A DNA stretch of 64,000 nucleotides. It comes from Lentzea aerocolonigenes (lineage in GTDB: Bacteria; Actinomycetota; Actinomycetes; Mycobacteriales; Pseudonocardiaceae). The position numbers and the translations under genes were made by a program. The stretch is taken from contig NZ_BBOJ01000007.1 in assembly GCF_000974445.1 (NCBI RefSeq), positions 310,001 to 374,000 of the forward strand, written 5' to 3'. The notes beneath the pieces were generated by a model. That model made no database searches, was not told the DNA's origin, and worked only from the letters and a program-made list of their open reading frames with translations. Positions 24,100 to 32,483 of this stretch are shown here, one piece after another (the first letter of the stretch is position 1; each line of letters starts with the position of its first letter).

Positions 24100-25083
24100 T
24101 CAGGCGTTGCCGTCGAAGAGGCTCGTGACCGAGCCGTCCTCGAAGACCTCCTGGATCGCCCGTGCCAGCAACGGCGCGATGCTCAGCACCGTCAGGCCGG
24201 GGAACCGCCGCTCGTGCGGGATCGGCAGGGTGTCGGTGAGGATCACCTCGCGGGCCTTGCTGGCGACGAGCCGCTCGTAGGCGTCGCCGGACAGCACGCC
24301 GTGCGTGGCCACCAGGACGACGTCCTTCGCGCCCTGCTCCAGCAGCTGCCGTGCCGCCGACGTGCTCGTCAGCGCCGTGTCGATCATGTCGTCGACCACG
24401 ACGCACGTGCGGCCCTCGACGTCACCGACGACGCGGTTGGCCACCACCTCGTTGGGACGCAACGGATCACGCGTCTTGTGGATGAAGGCGATCGGGCAGC
24501 CGCCGAGCAGGTCGGCCCACTTCTCGGCGAGCCTGGTCCGCCCGGCGTCCGGCGACACGATGGTGAGCTCCTCGCCGTGGTACCGGACTCGGACGTGGTC
24601 GGTGAGCAGCCACATCGCGTGCAGGTGGTCGACGGGGCCGTCGAAGAAGCCCTGCGCCTGCGCGGTGTGCAGGTCCACGGTGACGATCCGGTCCGCACCG
24701 GCGGTGCGGAACATGTCCGCGACGAGCCGTGCCGACACGGGTTCACGTCCCGCGTACTTGCGGTCCTGCCGCGCGTACGGGTACGACGGCACGACCGCGG
24801 TGATGCGCTTGGCCGAGGCGCGCTTGAGGGCGTCGACCATGAGCAGCTGCTCCATCAGCCAGTCGTTGATGGGCGCGCTGTGGCTCTGCATGACGAACGC
24901 GTCCGCGCCGCGCACGGACTCCTCGAAGCGGACGAAGATCTCGCCGTTCGCGAAGTCGTAGGCGGCCTGCGGCGTGATGGCGACACCGAGGTGCTTGGCC
25001 ACCGACTCGGCGAGCTTCGGGTGAGCCCTGCCGGTCAGGAGGATGAGCTGCCGCTTCGCGATGCCCGGCTTGCCGCTGACCAT
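24100..25083 (-). CDS. prs: Ribose-phosphate pyrophosphokinase (PRPP synthetase)
   Basis: Makes PRPP from ribose 5-phosphate and ATP for nucleotide, His and Trp synthesis. The 327-residue protein is standard class I length. Visible: PYARQDRKYAGREPVSARL (ATP/flexible loop), the signature VTVDLHTAQAQGFFDGPVDH (about 130-149) and the PRPP loop VVVDDMIDTALTSTS (about 222-236). The phosphate-binding loop has ALT where most have AGT. The usual actinobacterial prs sits beside glmU; there is no glmU here, so this may be a second copy. A near-palindrome lies at 25109-25128 upstream. Confidence 0.9.
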   Translation of the reverse strand: MVSGKPGIAKRQLILLTGRAHPKLAESVAKHLGVAITPQAAYDFANGEIFVRFEESVRGADAFVMQSHSAPINDWLMEQLLMVDALKRASAKRITAVVPSYPYARQDRKYAGREPVSARLVADMFRTAGADRIVTVDLHTAQAQGFFDGPVDHLHAMWLLTDHVRVRYHGEELTIVSPDAGRTRLAEKWADLLGGCPIAFIHKTRDPLRPNEVVANRVVGDVEGRTCVVVDDMIDTALTSTSAARQLLEQGAKDVVLVATHGVLSGDAYERLVASKAREVILTDTLPIPHERRFPGLTVLSIAPLLARAIQEVFEDGSVTSLFDGNA

Positions 25084-25108
25084 CGTTCACGCTCCACGTT
25101 CGTCCAAC

Positions 25109-25128
25109 GTTGAACCCGATCGTTCAAC
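25109..25128. promoter_or_regulatory. Inverted repeat upstream of prs
   Basis: GTTGAAC-CCGATC-GTTCAAC is a 20-bp inverted repeat with 7-bp perfect arms, 25 bp upstream of the prs start. A partial extra half-site precedes it. A probable operator of an unknown regulator. Confidence 0.5.
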
Positions 25129-25557
25129 ATTGCCGCGAGATCACGCAAACGGCGCGTCCGGCCGATGAGATTCCACGTTGCTGGGCACACCGGATTACCC
25201 CGATCGGGCACACCCACACGTAGTCCTGTAGCAGGTCCTGACCTCCACGCTCGGTATAGATCGGGGGAACCGGATTCACCTCATGGGGTATGACGAGTGT
25301 GATTCCTTGATCAGCGTGCTTGAGGAGGCAATGACCATGCCTACGCTCCTCGCATGCCTGACAACCAGGACACACCGGGACCGACACCGCAGGCCCAGAC
25401 CGCGAGCCCGGTCGTGATGAGCACGCCCATCCACGACCAGATCGCGGATCGGCTCGGAGTTCGCCAGAAACACCGGCGTCCGGACTGACCGGCGTCCCAT
25501 TTGGGGCGGTCACGACCTTCGGCGGTAACGGTCCCGGTCGTGAGCCGGTAGGAAGAC
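25129..25557. other. Mostly non-coding gap between prs and the secreted peptidase gene
   Basis: No domain is recognisable in any frame. A minus-strand frame across 25124-25513 has Cys-rich stretches but no start context and reads as a shadow. One short plus-strand candidate (25354-25488) is listed separately. An AGGAGG at 25323-25328 precedes only very short frames. Confidence 0.5.
25354..25488 (+). CDS. Possible small hydrophilic protein
   Basis: A 44-codon frame starting MPDNQDTPGPTPQAQTASPV and ending in a basic tail (QKHRRPD). Third-position GC is high and the composition is plausible for a small actinomycete protein. Against it: the only Shine-Dalgarno nearby (25323-25328) is 25 bp upstream and better spaced for an ATG at 25337, which gives a 26-codon frame. 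Unrecognised; listed for completeness. Confidence 0.25.
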   Translation: MPDNQDTPGPTPQAQTASPVVMSTPIHDQIADRLGVRQKHRRPD

Positions 25558-25578
25558 CCCCTCTGCGGACAAGAGGGG
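25558..25578 (+). promoter_or_regulatory. Leader hairpin that covers the peptidase Shine-Dalgarno
   Basis: CCCCTCT (25558-25564) pairs with AGAGGGG (25572-25578) around GCGGACA. The 3' arm contains most of the GGGGAG ribosome binding site (25575-25580) for the ATG at 25588. It could limit translation initiation or be the end of a terminator/attenuator. Confidence 0.45.
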
Positions 25579-25587
25579 AGCTTGTCG

Positions 25588-27072
25588 ATGCGACTCACCG
25601 TGCTGGCCGCCGCGGCCGCACTCATGATCACCGGAACGCCCGCTGTCCAGGCCGACCCCGGCGTCCCCCGGATCGGCTGGACGGCCTGCGGACCCGACCA
25701 CCCCGGCTTCGAGTGCGCCTCCGTGAAGGTGCCGCTCGACTACGACAACCCGCGCGGCGCGACCACGACCGTCGCGCTGGCGCGCAAACCGGCCACGGAC
25801 AAGGCGAACCGGATCGGGTCGCTGTTCCTCAACCCCGGCGGGCCGGGCGGGTCCGGCGTCGACTTCGCGCTCGGTGCGGGCGAGAGGCTGTCGGCGAACC
25901 TGCAGGGCCGCTTCGACATCGTCGGTTTCGACCCGCGCGGCATCGGCAGGTCCGATCCGCTGCACTGCTTCGCCAGCGAGGCGGATCTGAACAAGTTCTT
26001 CGAAGGGATTCCCGGTTTCCCCTACCAGGCGAGCCAGGAGCGTCCCTTCTTCGAGCGCTACCGCTCGCTCGGCCCCGAGTGCCGCGACGACCAGGCGATC
26101 GCACGGCACATGAGCACCGCCGACGTGGCCAGGGACATGGACCTGCTGCGCCGGGCGGTCGGCGACCGCAAGATCAGCTACCTCGGCTTCTCGTACGGCT
26201 CGTTCCTCGGCGCCACCTACGCGAACCTGTTCCCGAACAACATCCGTGCGCTCGTGGTCGACGGCGTGCTCAACCCGGTGCTGTGGTCGAGCGGGCGGCA
26301 GATCGAGTCCGACCGCATCGCGACCAAGGAGGAGTTCCGCGAGTTCCTCCGCAACTGCGACGAGGCCAAGTGCGTCTTCGGACCGAACTCGGAGAAGCGC
26401 TGGAACGCGTTGCTCGCCTCGGTGCGCGCCAAGCCGATCCAGCTCGGCGACCAGGTGTACACCTACGACGCCGTGATCAACGCCGCGATCGGCGCGATGT
26501 ACTCGCCGCGCGACTGGCCGGACGCCGCGGCGCTGTTCGACCAGCTGTCCGACGCGGCGGCGGGGCTGTCCGTCACGGCCGCGGAACCGGACTACCCCAA
26601 CGGTTTCGACGCCTACAACGGCAACGTGTGCGCGGACATCGAGTTCCCGCACGACTTCGGCGCGTACCGGTCGACCGCTCGTTACGCGGCGGCGGGTTCG
26701 GAGTTCGGGCCGGCGTGGTGGTGGGGCAACGCGGCGTGCGCGAACTGGCCGACCAACCCCGACCGCTTCACCGGACCGTGGCGCACCCGCACCAACGCAC
26801 CGGTTCTGGTGGTGGGCAACTACTTCGACGGCATCACGGACTTCCGCGGTGCGCAGGCCGTGAACCGACAGATCGCTGGTAGCCGTCTGCTCGCTTATGC
26901 GGGTTGGGGACACACGGCGTACGGGGTCAGCAAGTGCGCGAGCGACCACACGAACGCGTACCTGCTCAACGGAACGCTGCCTCCGGTCGGCACGGTGTGC
27001 CCGGCGAACCCGAACCCGTTCCTGCCCACCGCGGCGGCCGCCGAGCCGTTGTTCAAACCCGCCCGGCGCTGA
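25588..27072 (+). CDS. Secreted tripeptidyl-aminopeptidase-like alpha/beta hydrolase (S33)
   Basis: The 494-residue exported protein starts with a signal peptide (MRLTVLAAAAALMITGTPAV, cut near QA/DP). The fold shows the oxyanion loop NPGGPGGSG (about 79-87), nucleophile elbow GFSYGS (about 204-209), a late Asp in VGNYFDGITDF, the catalytic His in GWGHTAYG and a C-terminal TAP-like region with Cys pairs. Such Streptomyces enzymes remove tripeptides or amino acids from peptides outside the cell. The last 20 bp overlap the convergent helicase gene. Its Shine-Dalgarno lies in a hairpin. Confidence 0.88.
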   Translation: MRLTVLAAAAALMITGTPAVQADPGVPRIGWTACGPDHPGFECASVKVPLDYDNPRGATTTVALARKPATDKANRIGSLFLNPGGPGGSGVDFALGAGERLSANLQGRFDIVGFDPRGIGRSDPLHCFASEADLNKFFEGIPGFPYQASQERPFFERYRSLGPECRDDQAIARHMSTADVARDMDLLRRAVGDRKISYLGFSYGSFLGATYANLFPNNIRALVVDGVLNPVLWSSGRQIESDRIATKEEFREFLRNCDEAKCVFGPNSEKRWNALLASVRAKPIQLGDQVYTYDAVINAAIGAMYSPRDWPDAAALFDQLSDAAAGLSVTAAEPDYPNGFDAYNGNVCADIEFPHDFGAYRSTARYAAAGSEFGPAWWWGNAACANWPTNPDRFTGPWRTRTNAPVLVVGNYFDGITDFRGAQAVNRQIAGSRLLAYAGWGHTAYGVSKCASDHTNAYLLNGTLPPVGTVCPANPNPFLPTAAAAEPLFKPARR

Positions 27073-29821
27073 CTTCCTGAGCCAGTTCCACGGCGGCACG
27101 CGCCGGGTCGTGGCCGAACCGGCTGCCGAACGCGTCGTGCACGCGCCACCCCGCGTGGGTGAGCGCACGCCAGCGTGCGAGATGCGCCCGCGTCCCCTCC
27201 GGATGCGGGCGCGTCTCCACCGCGACCGCGTCTTCCTTCTCCCCCACCACGAGGTCGACCCGCCACTGCCCCACCGGATAGCCGGTGCGCACGGTCAGCC
27301 CGGTGGCTTTCAGCTCCTCGGCCAGCCGAGCCGTCCAGGTGTCCTCGGGGTCCGCACCCGCCGTTTCCGTCGGCGCGACGTCCGCGTGCCGCAAGTACTC
27401 GCCGATCAGTCCGGGTGGTTCGGGTGCTGATGCGATCACGTGGACCTTGCGGCGCGCACGAGTCGTGAGCACCGCCAGCAGGTTGCGGTCGTTCACGAAC
27501 CGCCACGCGCCCGGTTTGGCGTCCGCGGCGAGGCTGATGACGACCTCGTCGAACTCACCGCCCTGCACGCCGTGCACCGTGCCCGCGCGCACACCGCCCG
27601 TAGTGATCTCGTCCAGCGTCAGTTCGTTCAGCAGCGCATCTTCGAGTGCGTCTGCTTGCGCGCGGAACGGCGTCACGACACCGATGGACCGCACGCCCGT
27701 GGCGACACGTTTACGGACATGGGCGAGCACGGCGTCGACCTCGGCCTGGTTGACGCCCTTCGAGGTCCGTTCGCCGTCGACGCGTTCGGTGTCGATGCAG
27801 TCGACATCGGCGATCGCCGGGTGCGTGGTAAGCAACGCGATCCTGCCGTCGTAGAACCTGGTGGCGGCGAACCCGATCAGGTGCGGTGCGCAGCGGTGGT
27901 GTTCGTCGAGCCAGTGCACGCCCGCGGTCGCGGCCGCGGCGTCGAACAGGCTCACCTTCGGCACGTCCAGCCGATCGCGCAGGTCCTGCGTGCCCTCCGC
28001 CTCGACCGCCGCCTGCACGGCCTGGTCGCTCACGAACGACACGTGCCGCAGCTGCCGCGGATCGCCCCCGATCACCGCGGACCGCCCGCGCAGCAACGCC
28101 GGCGCGGCGAGCGGCTGGTCGACGTGACTCGCCTCGTCGATGATCACCAGGTCGAACATCGCCGGTACCGGCGGCAGGATGTCCTCCACGTCGGACAACG
28201 TCCCGACCCACAACGGCAGTGCCGCCACCAGGTCCGCGCTGTCGATCTCGGCCAGCCCGCGCCGCCGTGCCGCCCGGCCGGACCGCAACGCCTTCGCGAG
28301 CGCGGCCACCGCCCGGCGCGCGCCCGAGCCGCGGCGGCTGACCGAGTACTCCTTGAGCCACAAGGCGGTCGCCTGCCTGCTCGCGGTGTCCTGCTCGGCC
28401 AGCAACGGCCGCAGCTCGGCGAACGTGGTGCCGCCGTTCGCCCCGAGCCGGACCGCGGCCGCCGTCTGCTCGGCTGCTTCGACCGCGGCGGCGAGGTCCT
28501 CCGGTGACGCCTGGTTCGCGCCCGTCAGTTTTCGTGCTTTGCCGAGCGCCCACCCGGTGCGCAGTCCACTCAGGAATCCCGTGCGTGGTTCGAGAAGGTC
28601 GTACAGCTGCGGGAAATCCACGCCTGCATCGAACGCCTTGGGTGCTACGGAACGATGTGCGGCCATCAGCGCGTGATGCTTGCGCGCTTCCGCGGCAAGC
28701 TTCTCGTCGTTCAACGCCTGTGCGACCGTGCGCTCCACACGGGCAACGGCCGCCGCGGCAGCACGCCGGTTCTTGTCGAGTTCCTTCACCCGGTCCGGAC
28801 GGCTGGTGGCGTCGAGCCCGTCACTGAGCTCGCGCGCCATCTCCTGCCGCAGTTCGGAGTCGCCGAACAGCACCGGCACCGGGCCACCCGCGCGGCGCAA
28901 CGCGGCACCGAGCACGTCGGCGGCGTTGCGGGTGCGGCTCGCGAGCAACACGGACTTGCCCGTGGCCACCGCGTCGAGCGCCAACGCGGCGAGGGTGTGT
29001 GTCTTGCCCGAACCAGGAGGTCCACCAACAACGGTGATCCGTGCACGACGTGCGTGCTCCACGGCTTGTTGCTGACTGTGGCTGAGCGGCAACGCGGAAC
29101 TGATCGGCTCGTCACGGTCGTCCGGTGCGGCGCCGGCCCCGTAGAGCGCGGCGAACGCGGTGTCCTCGATGCTCTGCTTCGTGGCCCACTCGACCAGCGC
29201 CGACCCCTGCTCGGTCGTCACGACGGGCTCACCCGCGTGCAGCCCGGCACCCATCGCCACCGCGAGCTGATCACCTGAGATCAACGTCCTGGGGTCCGCA
29301 CCGACGATCGGCACGTCCTCGAAACCGGCCTGCCGCAGCGTCTCGGTGATCCACTCCTCGGTCGGCGCGAGCGCGGCCTCCCGTTCCGCCGTCTTCGCCC
29401 AGTCGTCGATCAACGGGAACACCCCGGCGTCACCGGCCACGTGGAAGGCGTAGTTCGCCCCAACGCCCTTGTGCAGGCGCACGGGCCGTGAGATCAACGG
29501 CAGGCACACGCGCCGCCGCTGACCGCCGATCTGCGCGGGCCCCGCCAGGAACGCCCAGCCGAGCCGCAGCAGCCGGTCCTCCTGGTGCAGCGCGTCGAAC
29601 GCGGCGAGGTGCGCGGCCTGGTCACGTGCCTGCTTCGGCGCGTTCCACGTGACGGGCTGCCCGTCCTGCTGGAGGGTGATGGCGCGCCACGCCGGCTCGT
29701 GGTCGCCGAGCCAGAGCAGCCCCGCCGCCTTCGTCAGGTCGAGCTGGACCTTCTGCGGCTGCTCGGCGGCGCTGAGCCGGGCCAGGGTGCGCAGGACGGC
29801 GGGCACGTTCACGCCGCACAT
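27053..29821 (-). CDS. Superfamily 1 helicase with C-terminal MTES_1575-like nuclease domain
   Basis: The 922-residue protein is a Dna2/SMUBP-type SF1 helicase: Walker A GGPPGSGKT (266-274), Walker B DLVIIDEASH (about 555-565), motif III GGDPRQL, and late motifs TVHGVQGGEFDEVVISLA and NDRNLLAVLTTRAR. After about residue 845 a PD-(D/E)xK-like domain follows (GYPVGQWRVDLVVGEK, then AVAVETR, then RWRALTHAGWRVHDAF); the third motif has Thr-Arg rather than Lys or Asp, so cleavage is uncertain. ATG at 29821 lies 13 bp after the response-regulator stop, so it is the third gene of a kinase/regulator/helicase operon. Role in repair or defence is inference. Confidence 0.85.
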   Translation of the reverse strand: MCGVNVPAVLRTLARLSAAEQPQKVQLDLTKAAGLLWLGDHEPAWRAITLQQDGQPVTWNAPKQARDQAAHLAAFDALHQEDRLLRLGWAFLAGPAQIGGQRRRVCLPLISRPVRLHKGVGANYAFHVAGDAGVFPLIDDWAKTAEREAALAPTEEWITETLRQAGFEDVPIVGADPRTLISGDQLAVAMGAGLHAGEPVVTTEQGSALVEWATKQSIEDTAFAALYGAGAAPDDRDEPISSALPLSHSQQQAVEHARRARITVVGGPPGSGKTHTLAALALDAVATGKSVLLASRTRNAADVLGAALRRAGGPVPVLFGDSELRQEMARELSDGLDATSRPDRVKELDKNRRAAAAAVARVERTVAQALNDEKLAAEARKHHALMAAHRSVAPKAFDAGVDFPQLYDLLEPRTGFLSGLRTGWALGKARKLTGANQASPEDLAAAVEAAEQTAAAVRLGANGGTTFAELRPLLAEQDTASRQATALWLKEYSVSRRGSGARRAVAALAKALRSGRAARRRGLAEIDSADLVAALPLWVGTLSDVEDILPPVPAMFDLVIIDEASHVDQPLAAPALLRGRSAVIGGDPRQLRHVSFVSDQAVQAAVEAEGTQDLRDRLDVPKVSLFDAAAATAGVHWLDEHHRCAPHLIGFAATRFYDGRIALLTTHPAIADVDCIDTERVDGERTSKGVNQAEVDAVLAHVRKRVATGVRSIGVVTPFRAQADALEDALLNELTLDEITTGGVRAGTVHGVQGGEFDEVVISLAADAKPGAWRFVNDRNLLAVLTTRARRKVHVIASAPEPPGLIGEYLRHADVAPTETAGADPEDTWTARLAEELKATGLTVRTGYPVGQWRVDLVVGEKEDAVAVETRPHPEGTRAHLARWRALTHAGWRVHDAFGSRFGHDPARAAVELAQEVSAGRV

Positions 29822-29834
29822 CGTGCCACCCGAA

Positions 29835-30464
29835 TCAGGGTGTGCCGCCGCGCACCACCAGGGCCAGCTGCGTGCGGTCCCGCAGGCCGAGCTTGCGCAA
29901 CGCACCCGACACGTGGTTCTTCACCGTGCCCTCGGTGATGAACAGGCGTGCGGCGATCTCGCGGTTGCTCGCGCCGGTGGCGACGAGCGCGGCCACGTCC
30001 GACTCCCGCGCGGACAGCAGCTCCTGGCCGGGGAACCGAGTCCTGCCGGGACCGACGACCTCGGCGACCAGCCGTGCGGCGACCGGACTGTCCAGGATCG
30101 TCTGGCCCGCCGCGACCTTGTGGATCGCCGCGACCAGCTCGTCCGGTGAGGTGTCCTTCAGCAGGTAGCCGCTCGCGCCTGCCCGCAACGCGCCGAAGAC
30201 GTAGTCGTCCTCCTCGAAGGTCGTCAGCACGATGCACGCCACGGCGGGATGGTCCTCCTTCAGCGCGGCGATCAACGCCACTCCGTCCATCACCGGCATC
30301 CGTGCGTCGACCAACGCGACATCAGGGCGTGAGTCCATCTTGGCCAGTGCGTCCGCACCGTGCGCGGCCTCCGCGACGACCTCGATGCCGTCCTCGATGT
30401 CCAGCAACGTCCGCAGGCCCCTGCGCATCAGCGGCTGGTCGTCGACCAGCATCACCCTGATCAT
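29835..30464 (-). CDS. NarL/FixJ-type response regulator
   Basis: The 209-residue protein has a receiver domain (VDD at 7-9, Asp53 in LVDARMPVMDG, Lys in YLLKDTSPDEL) and a LuxR helix-turn-helix (LSARESDVAALVATGASNRE at about 140-159). The ATG overlaps the kinase stop by 4 bp. It is followed after 13 bp by the SF1 helicase gene. The palindrome CCATGACT-TC-AGTCATGG upstream of the kinase gene is the probable site it binds, which would also control the helicase. Confidence 0.92.
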   Translation of the reverse strand: MIRVMLVDDQPLMRRGLRTLLDIEDGIEVVAEAAHGADALAKMDSRPDVALVDARMPVMDGVALIAALKEDHPAVACIVLTTFEEDDYVFGALRAGASGYLLKDTSPDELVAAIHKVAAGQTILDSPVAARLVAEVVGPGRTRFPGQELLSARESDVAALVATGASNREIAARLFITEGTVKNHVSGALRKLGLRDRTQLALVVRGGTP

Positions 30465-31591
30465 GCGGGCAGCTCCACGCGCAGCTCGAACCCGCCGCCG
30501 GGCCGGTTCCCCGCGCTGACCGCGCCGCCCAGCGCCGTGACGCGTTCGGTCAGCGCGACCAGGCCGAACCCGTCCTGCGACGGCTCGGCGCCGATGCCGT
30601 CATCAGTGATCACCAGCTGGACTCCCTCTTCCTCGAAGCGGAGTTCGGCGGACGCGGTGGCCGCTCGGGCGTGCCGCAGCACGTTCGTCAGTCCCTCCTG
30701 GAACGCCCGGTACAGCACGATCTCGGCGTCCGGACCGAGGTCGCGCTCCGCACCGGTGACGTGAAGATCGACCTTCAGACCGTCGAAAGAGCGGGCCAGC
30801 TCGCCGAGCGCGGCACTCCCCCGGCGGCCCTCCAGCGCGAGAGGCCGCAACGCGCGCACGGACCGGCGTGTCTCCGTCAGCGCCTCCACGGTCAGCAGTT
30901 TGGACTGCCGCACCTCGTCCCACGCCCTGTCGACGGCACGCTCGCGCAGTCTCTCCGCGTTCTCCAGCCCGACCTTGATCACCGTCAGGTAGTGGCCCAC
31001 CGAGTCGTGCATCTCCCGCGCCATCCGCGCACGCTCCTCCGCGACAGCCAACCTGCGGATCTCCTCCTCACGCGCGTTCAACTCGTTCAACAACAAGGCA
31101 GCCTTGCGCACGGCCGCAGCCACACTGATGCCGAAGGCGCACAGCACTGCGTTGATCAACGAGATGCGCAACGAGTCGGCCCACTCCTGGCCGTAGACCA
31201 CCATCCCGCCGACGAAGAACATCGCGACGACGACCCCGAGCACCCCGTACGCCGAGCGGGTGCCGAAGACCTGCGCCACGTTGCCGAGCCCGATCAGCAG
31301 CAGCGGCGCGACCAGCCCGCTGCCGTCGACAGCCGCCAGCACCACACACACGATCACGAACGCGACGCTTGCCGCTCTGCGCGTCGCGTTGAGCTCCCAC
31401 GGCAACATGAACCACAACGCGACCAGCACCACCAGCAGGCCGGCGAGCGGGAGGACCCCCAGATACCCCGGGAACGTGGGCGCGCCGAGCAGGTGCACGA
31501 CGAGCACCGCCGGCGCCACGACCCAGAACAGCACGGTGAACAGCAGTGGACGCACGGCATCGACGCTAGCCAGATCACGGCGCCCGCACAT
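30461..31591 (-). CDS. Sensor histidine kinase, DesK/LiaS type
   Basis: The 376-residue protein has about six membrane helices (residues 14-160), a short coiled coil (LLLNELNAREEEIRRLAVAE), HisKA_3 with His195 (RMAREMHDSVGHYLTV), and an HATPase domain (FQEGLTNVLRHARA; GFGLVALTERVTAL). It lacks an extracellular domain, like kinases that sense membrane or envelope state. First gene of the kinase/regulator/helicase operon. Start ATG 31591 is used; a GTG at 31555 just before the first helix is an equally good alternative. Confidence 0.88.
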   Translation of the reverse strand: MCGRRDLASVDAVRPLLFTVLFWVVAPAVLVVHLLGAPTFPGYLGVLPLAGLLVVLVALWFMLPWELNATRRAASVAFVIVCVVLAAVDGSGLVAPLLLIGLGNVAQVFGTRSAYGVLGVVVAMFFVGGMVVYGQEWADSLRISLINAVLCAFGISVAAAVRKAALLLNELNAREEEIRRLAVAEERARMAREMHDSVGHYLTVIKVGLENAERLRERAVDRAWDEVRQSKLLTVEALTETRRSVRALRPLALEGRRGSAALGELARSFDGLKVDLHVTGAERDLGPDAEIVLYRAFQEGLTNVLRHARAATASAELRFEEEGVQLVITDDGIGAEPSQDGFGLVALTERVTALGGAVSAGNRPGGGFELRVELPA

Positions 31592-31613
31592 CGGACTCAG
31601 GAAGGTCCGGCAC

Positions 31614-31631
31614 CCATGACTTCAGTCATGG
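31614..31631. promoter_or_regulatory. 18-bp palindrome, probable response-regulator site
   Basis: CCATGACT-TC-AGTCATGG has perfect 8-bp arms. The TGACT-N2-AGTCA core resembles sites of NarL/LiaR-type regulators. It lies 23 bp upstream of the kinase gene and 59 bp upstream of the divergent CPBP protease gene, so it could control both. Confidence 0.6.
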
Positions 31632-31689
31632 TCCGATGCCTGTCCGCGGCTGGATGTGCGCCGGACGCGGGGTTCGTAGCGTTCCCGGC

Positions 31690-32469
31690 ATGCACATCTC
31701 CTTGCGGATTCTGTTGGCACTGCTGGGTTTCATCGTCACGATCCTGGCCATCGCCGGCGTGGCACAGCTCGCGACCGCGTCGTGGCCGCCGGTGGTCGCG
31801 ATCGCGGTCGCGGGCACGGCCGTCTCGGCGGGTGTCCTCTGGTTGGTCCGCCTCCTGCGCCGGCGCGTCGACCGAAAGCCTTGGGACCTACTGACGTTCG
31901 ACCGCACCGCACTGCCGGTGGTGGTGTGCGGCATCGCGCTCGCCGCGGTGGTGGCGCTGGCGGGCGGGGCGGTGAGCGTGTGGCTCGGCTTCGCGGACTG
32001 GGGGCTCGGAGACGCCGTGCCGGCGGAGCTGAGCCGGCCCGCCGCGATCATCTCGCTCGCCGCGACCACCCTGCTGGTGCAGGGGTTTCCCGAGGAGCTC
32101 GTGTTCCGCGGGTACGTCCTCGGCAATCTGCACGAGCGGCTGCCGCTGTGGGGCGCGGTCGTGGTCAGTTCGCTGATCTTCGGGTCCATCCACGTGGTGT
32201 CCCGCAGCGGTGCGACCACCATCAGCGAACGGCTGGTCTACGCGGTCATGGCGATCGGGTTCGGGCTGGCGCTGGCGGTGTGCCGCACAGTCAGCGGTTC
32301 GCTCTGGCTCGGCATCGGCTTCCACGCCGGCCACGACGCGTTCGTGCGGATGTTCGTCACCGTGCGCCCTGATGCGTTCATCGCGGCGCAGCTGGTCACC
32401 TTCGGTGCGCTGGCGACGGCTGCGGCGGTGGCGTGGCGAGCGTCCCGCAGAACGCCCGCCACGCTGTGA
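31690..32469 (+). CDS. CPBP-family intramembrane metalloprotease
   Basis: The 259-residue membrane protein has about seven helices and the three CPBP motifs: EELVFRG (Glu135-Glu136, Arg140), FGSIHVV (FxxxH) and the late GFHAGHD. Members of the family (Abi/Rce1 type) cleave or bind membrane proteins and have been linked to bacteriocin immunity. ATG at 31690 starts directly at a basic N-terminus before the first helix. It is divergent from the kinase/regulator/helicase operon across 98 bp with a shared palindrome, and convergent with the subtilase gene. Confidence 0.88.
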   Translation: MHISLRILLALLGFIVTILAIAGVAQLATASWPPVVAIAVAGTAVSAGVLWLVRLLRRRVDRKPWDLLTFDRTALPVVVCGIALAAVVALAGGAVSVWLGFADWGLGDAVPAELSRPAAIISLAATTLLVQGFPEELVFRGYVLGNLHERLPLWGAVVVSSLIFGSIHVVSRSGATTISERLVYAVMAIGFGLALAVCRTVSGSLWLGIGFHAGHDAFVRMFVTVRPDAFIAAQLVTFGALATAAAVAWRASRRTPATL

Positions 32470-32483
32470 ACCAACGCCAGGAA

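Noticed and set aside
25124..25513. A 129-codon Cys-rich minus-strand frame upstream of prs
   Set aside because: No ribosome site or domain; it covers the probable prs promoter and an operator-like repeat.
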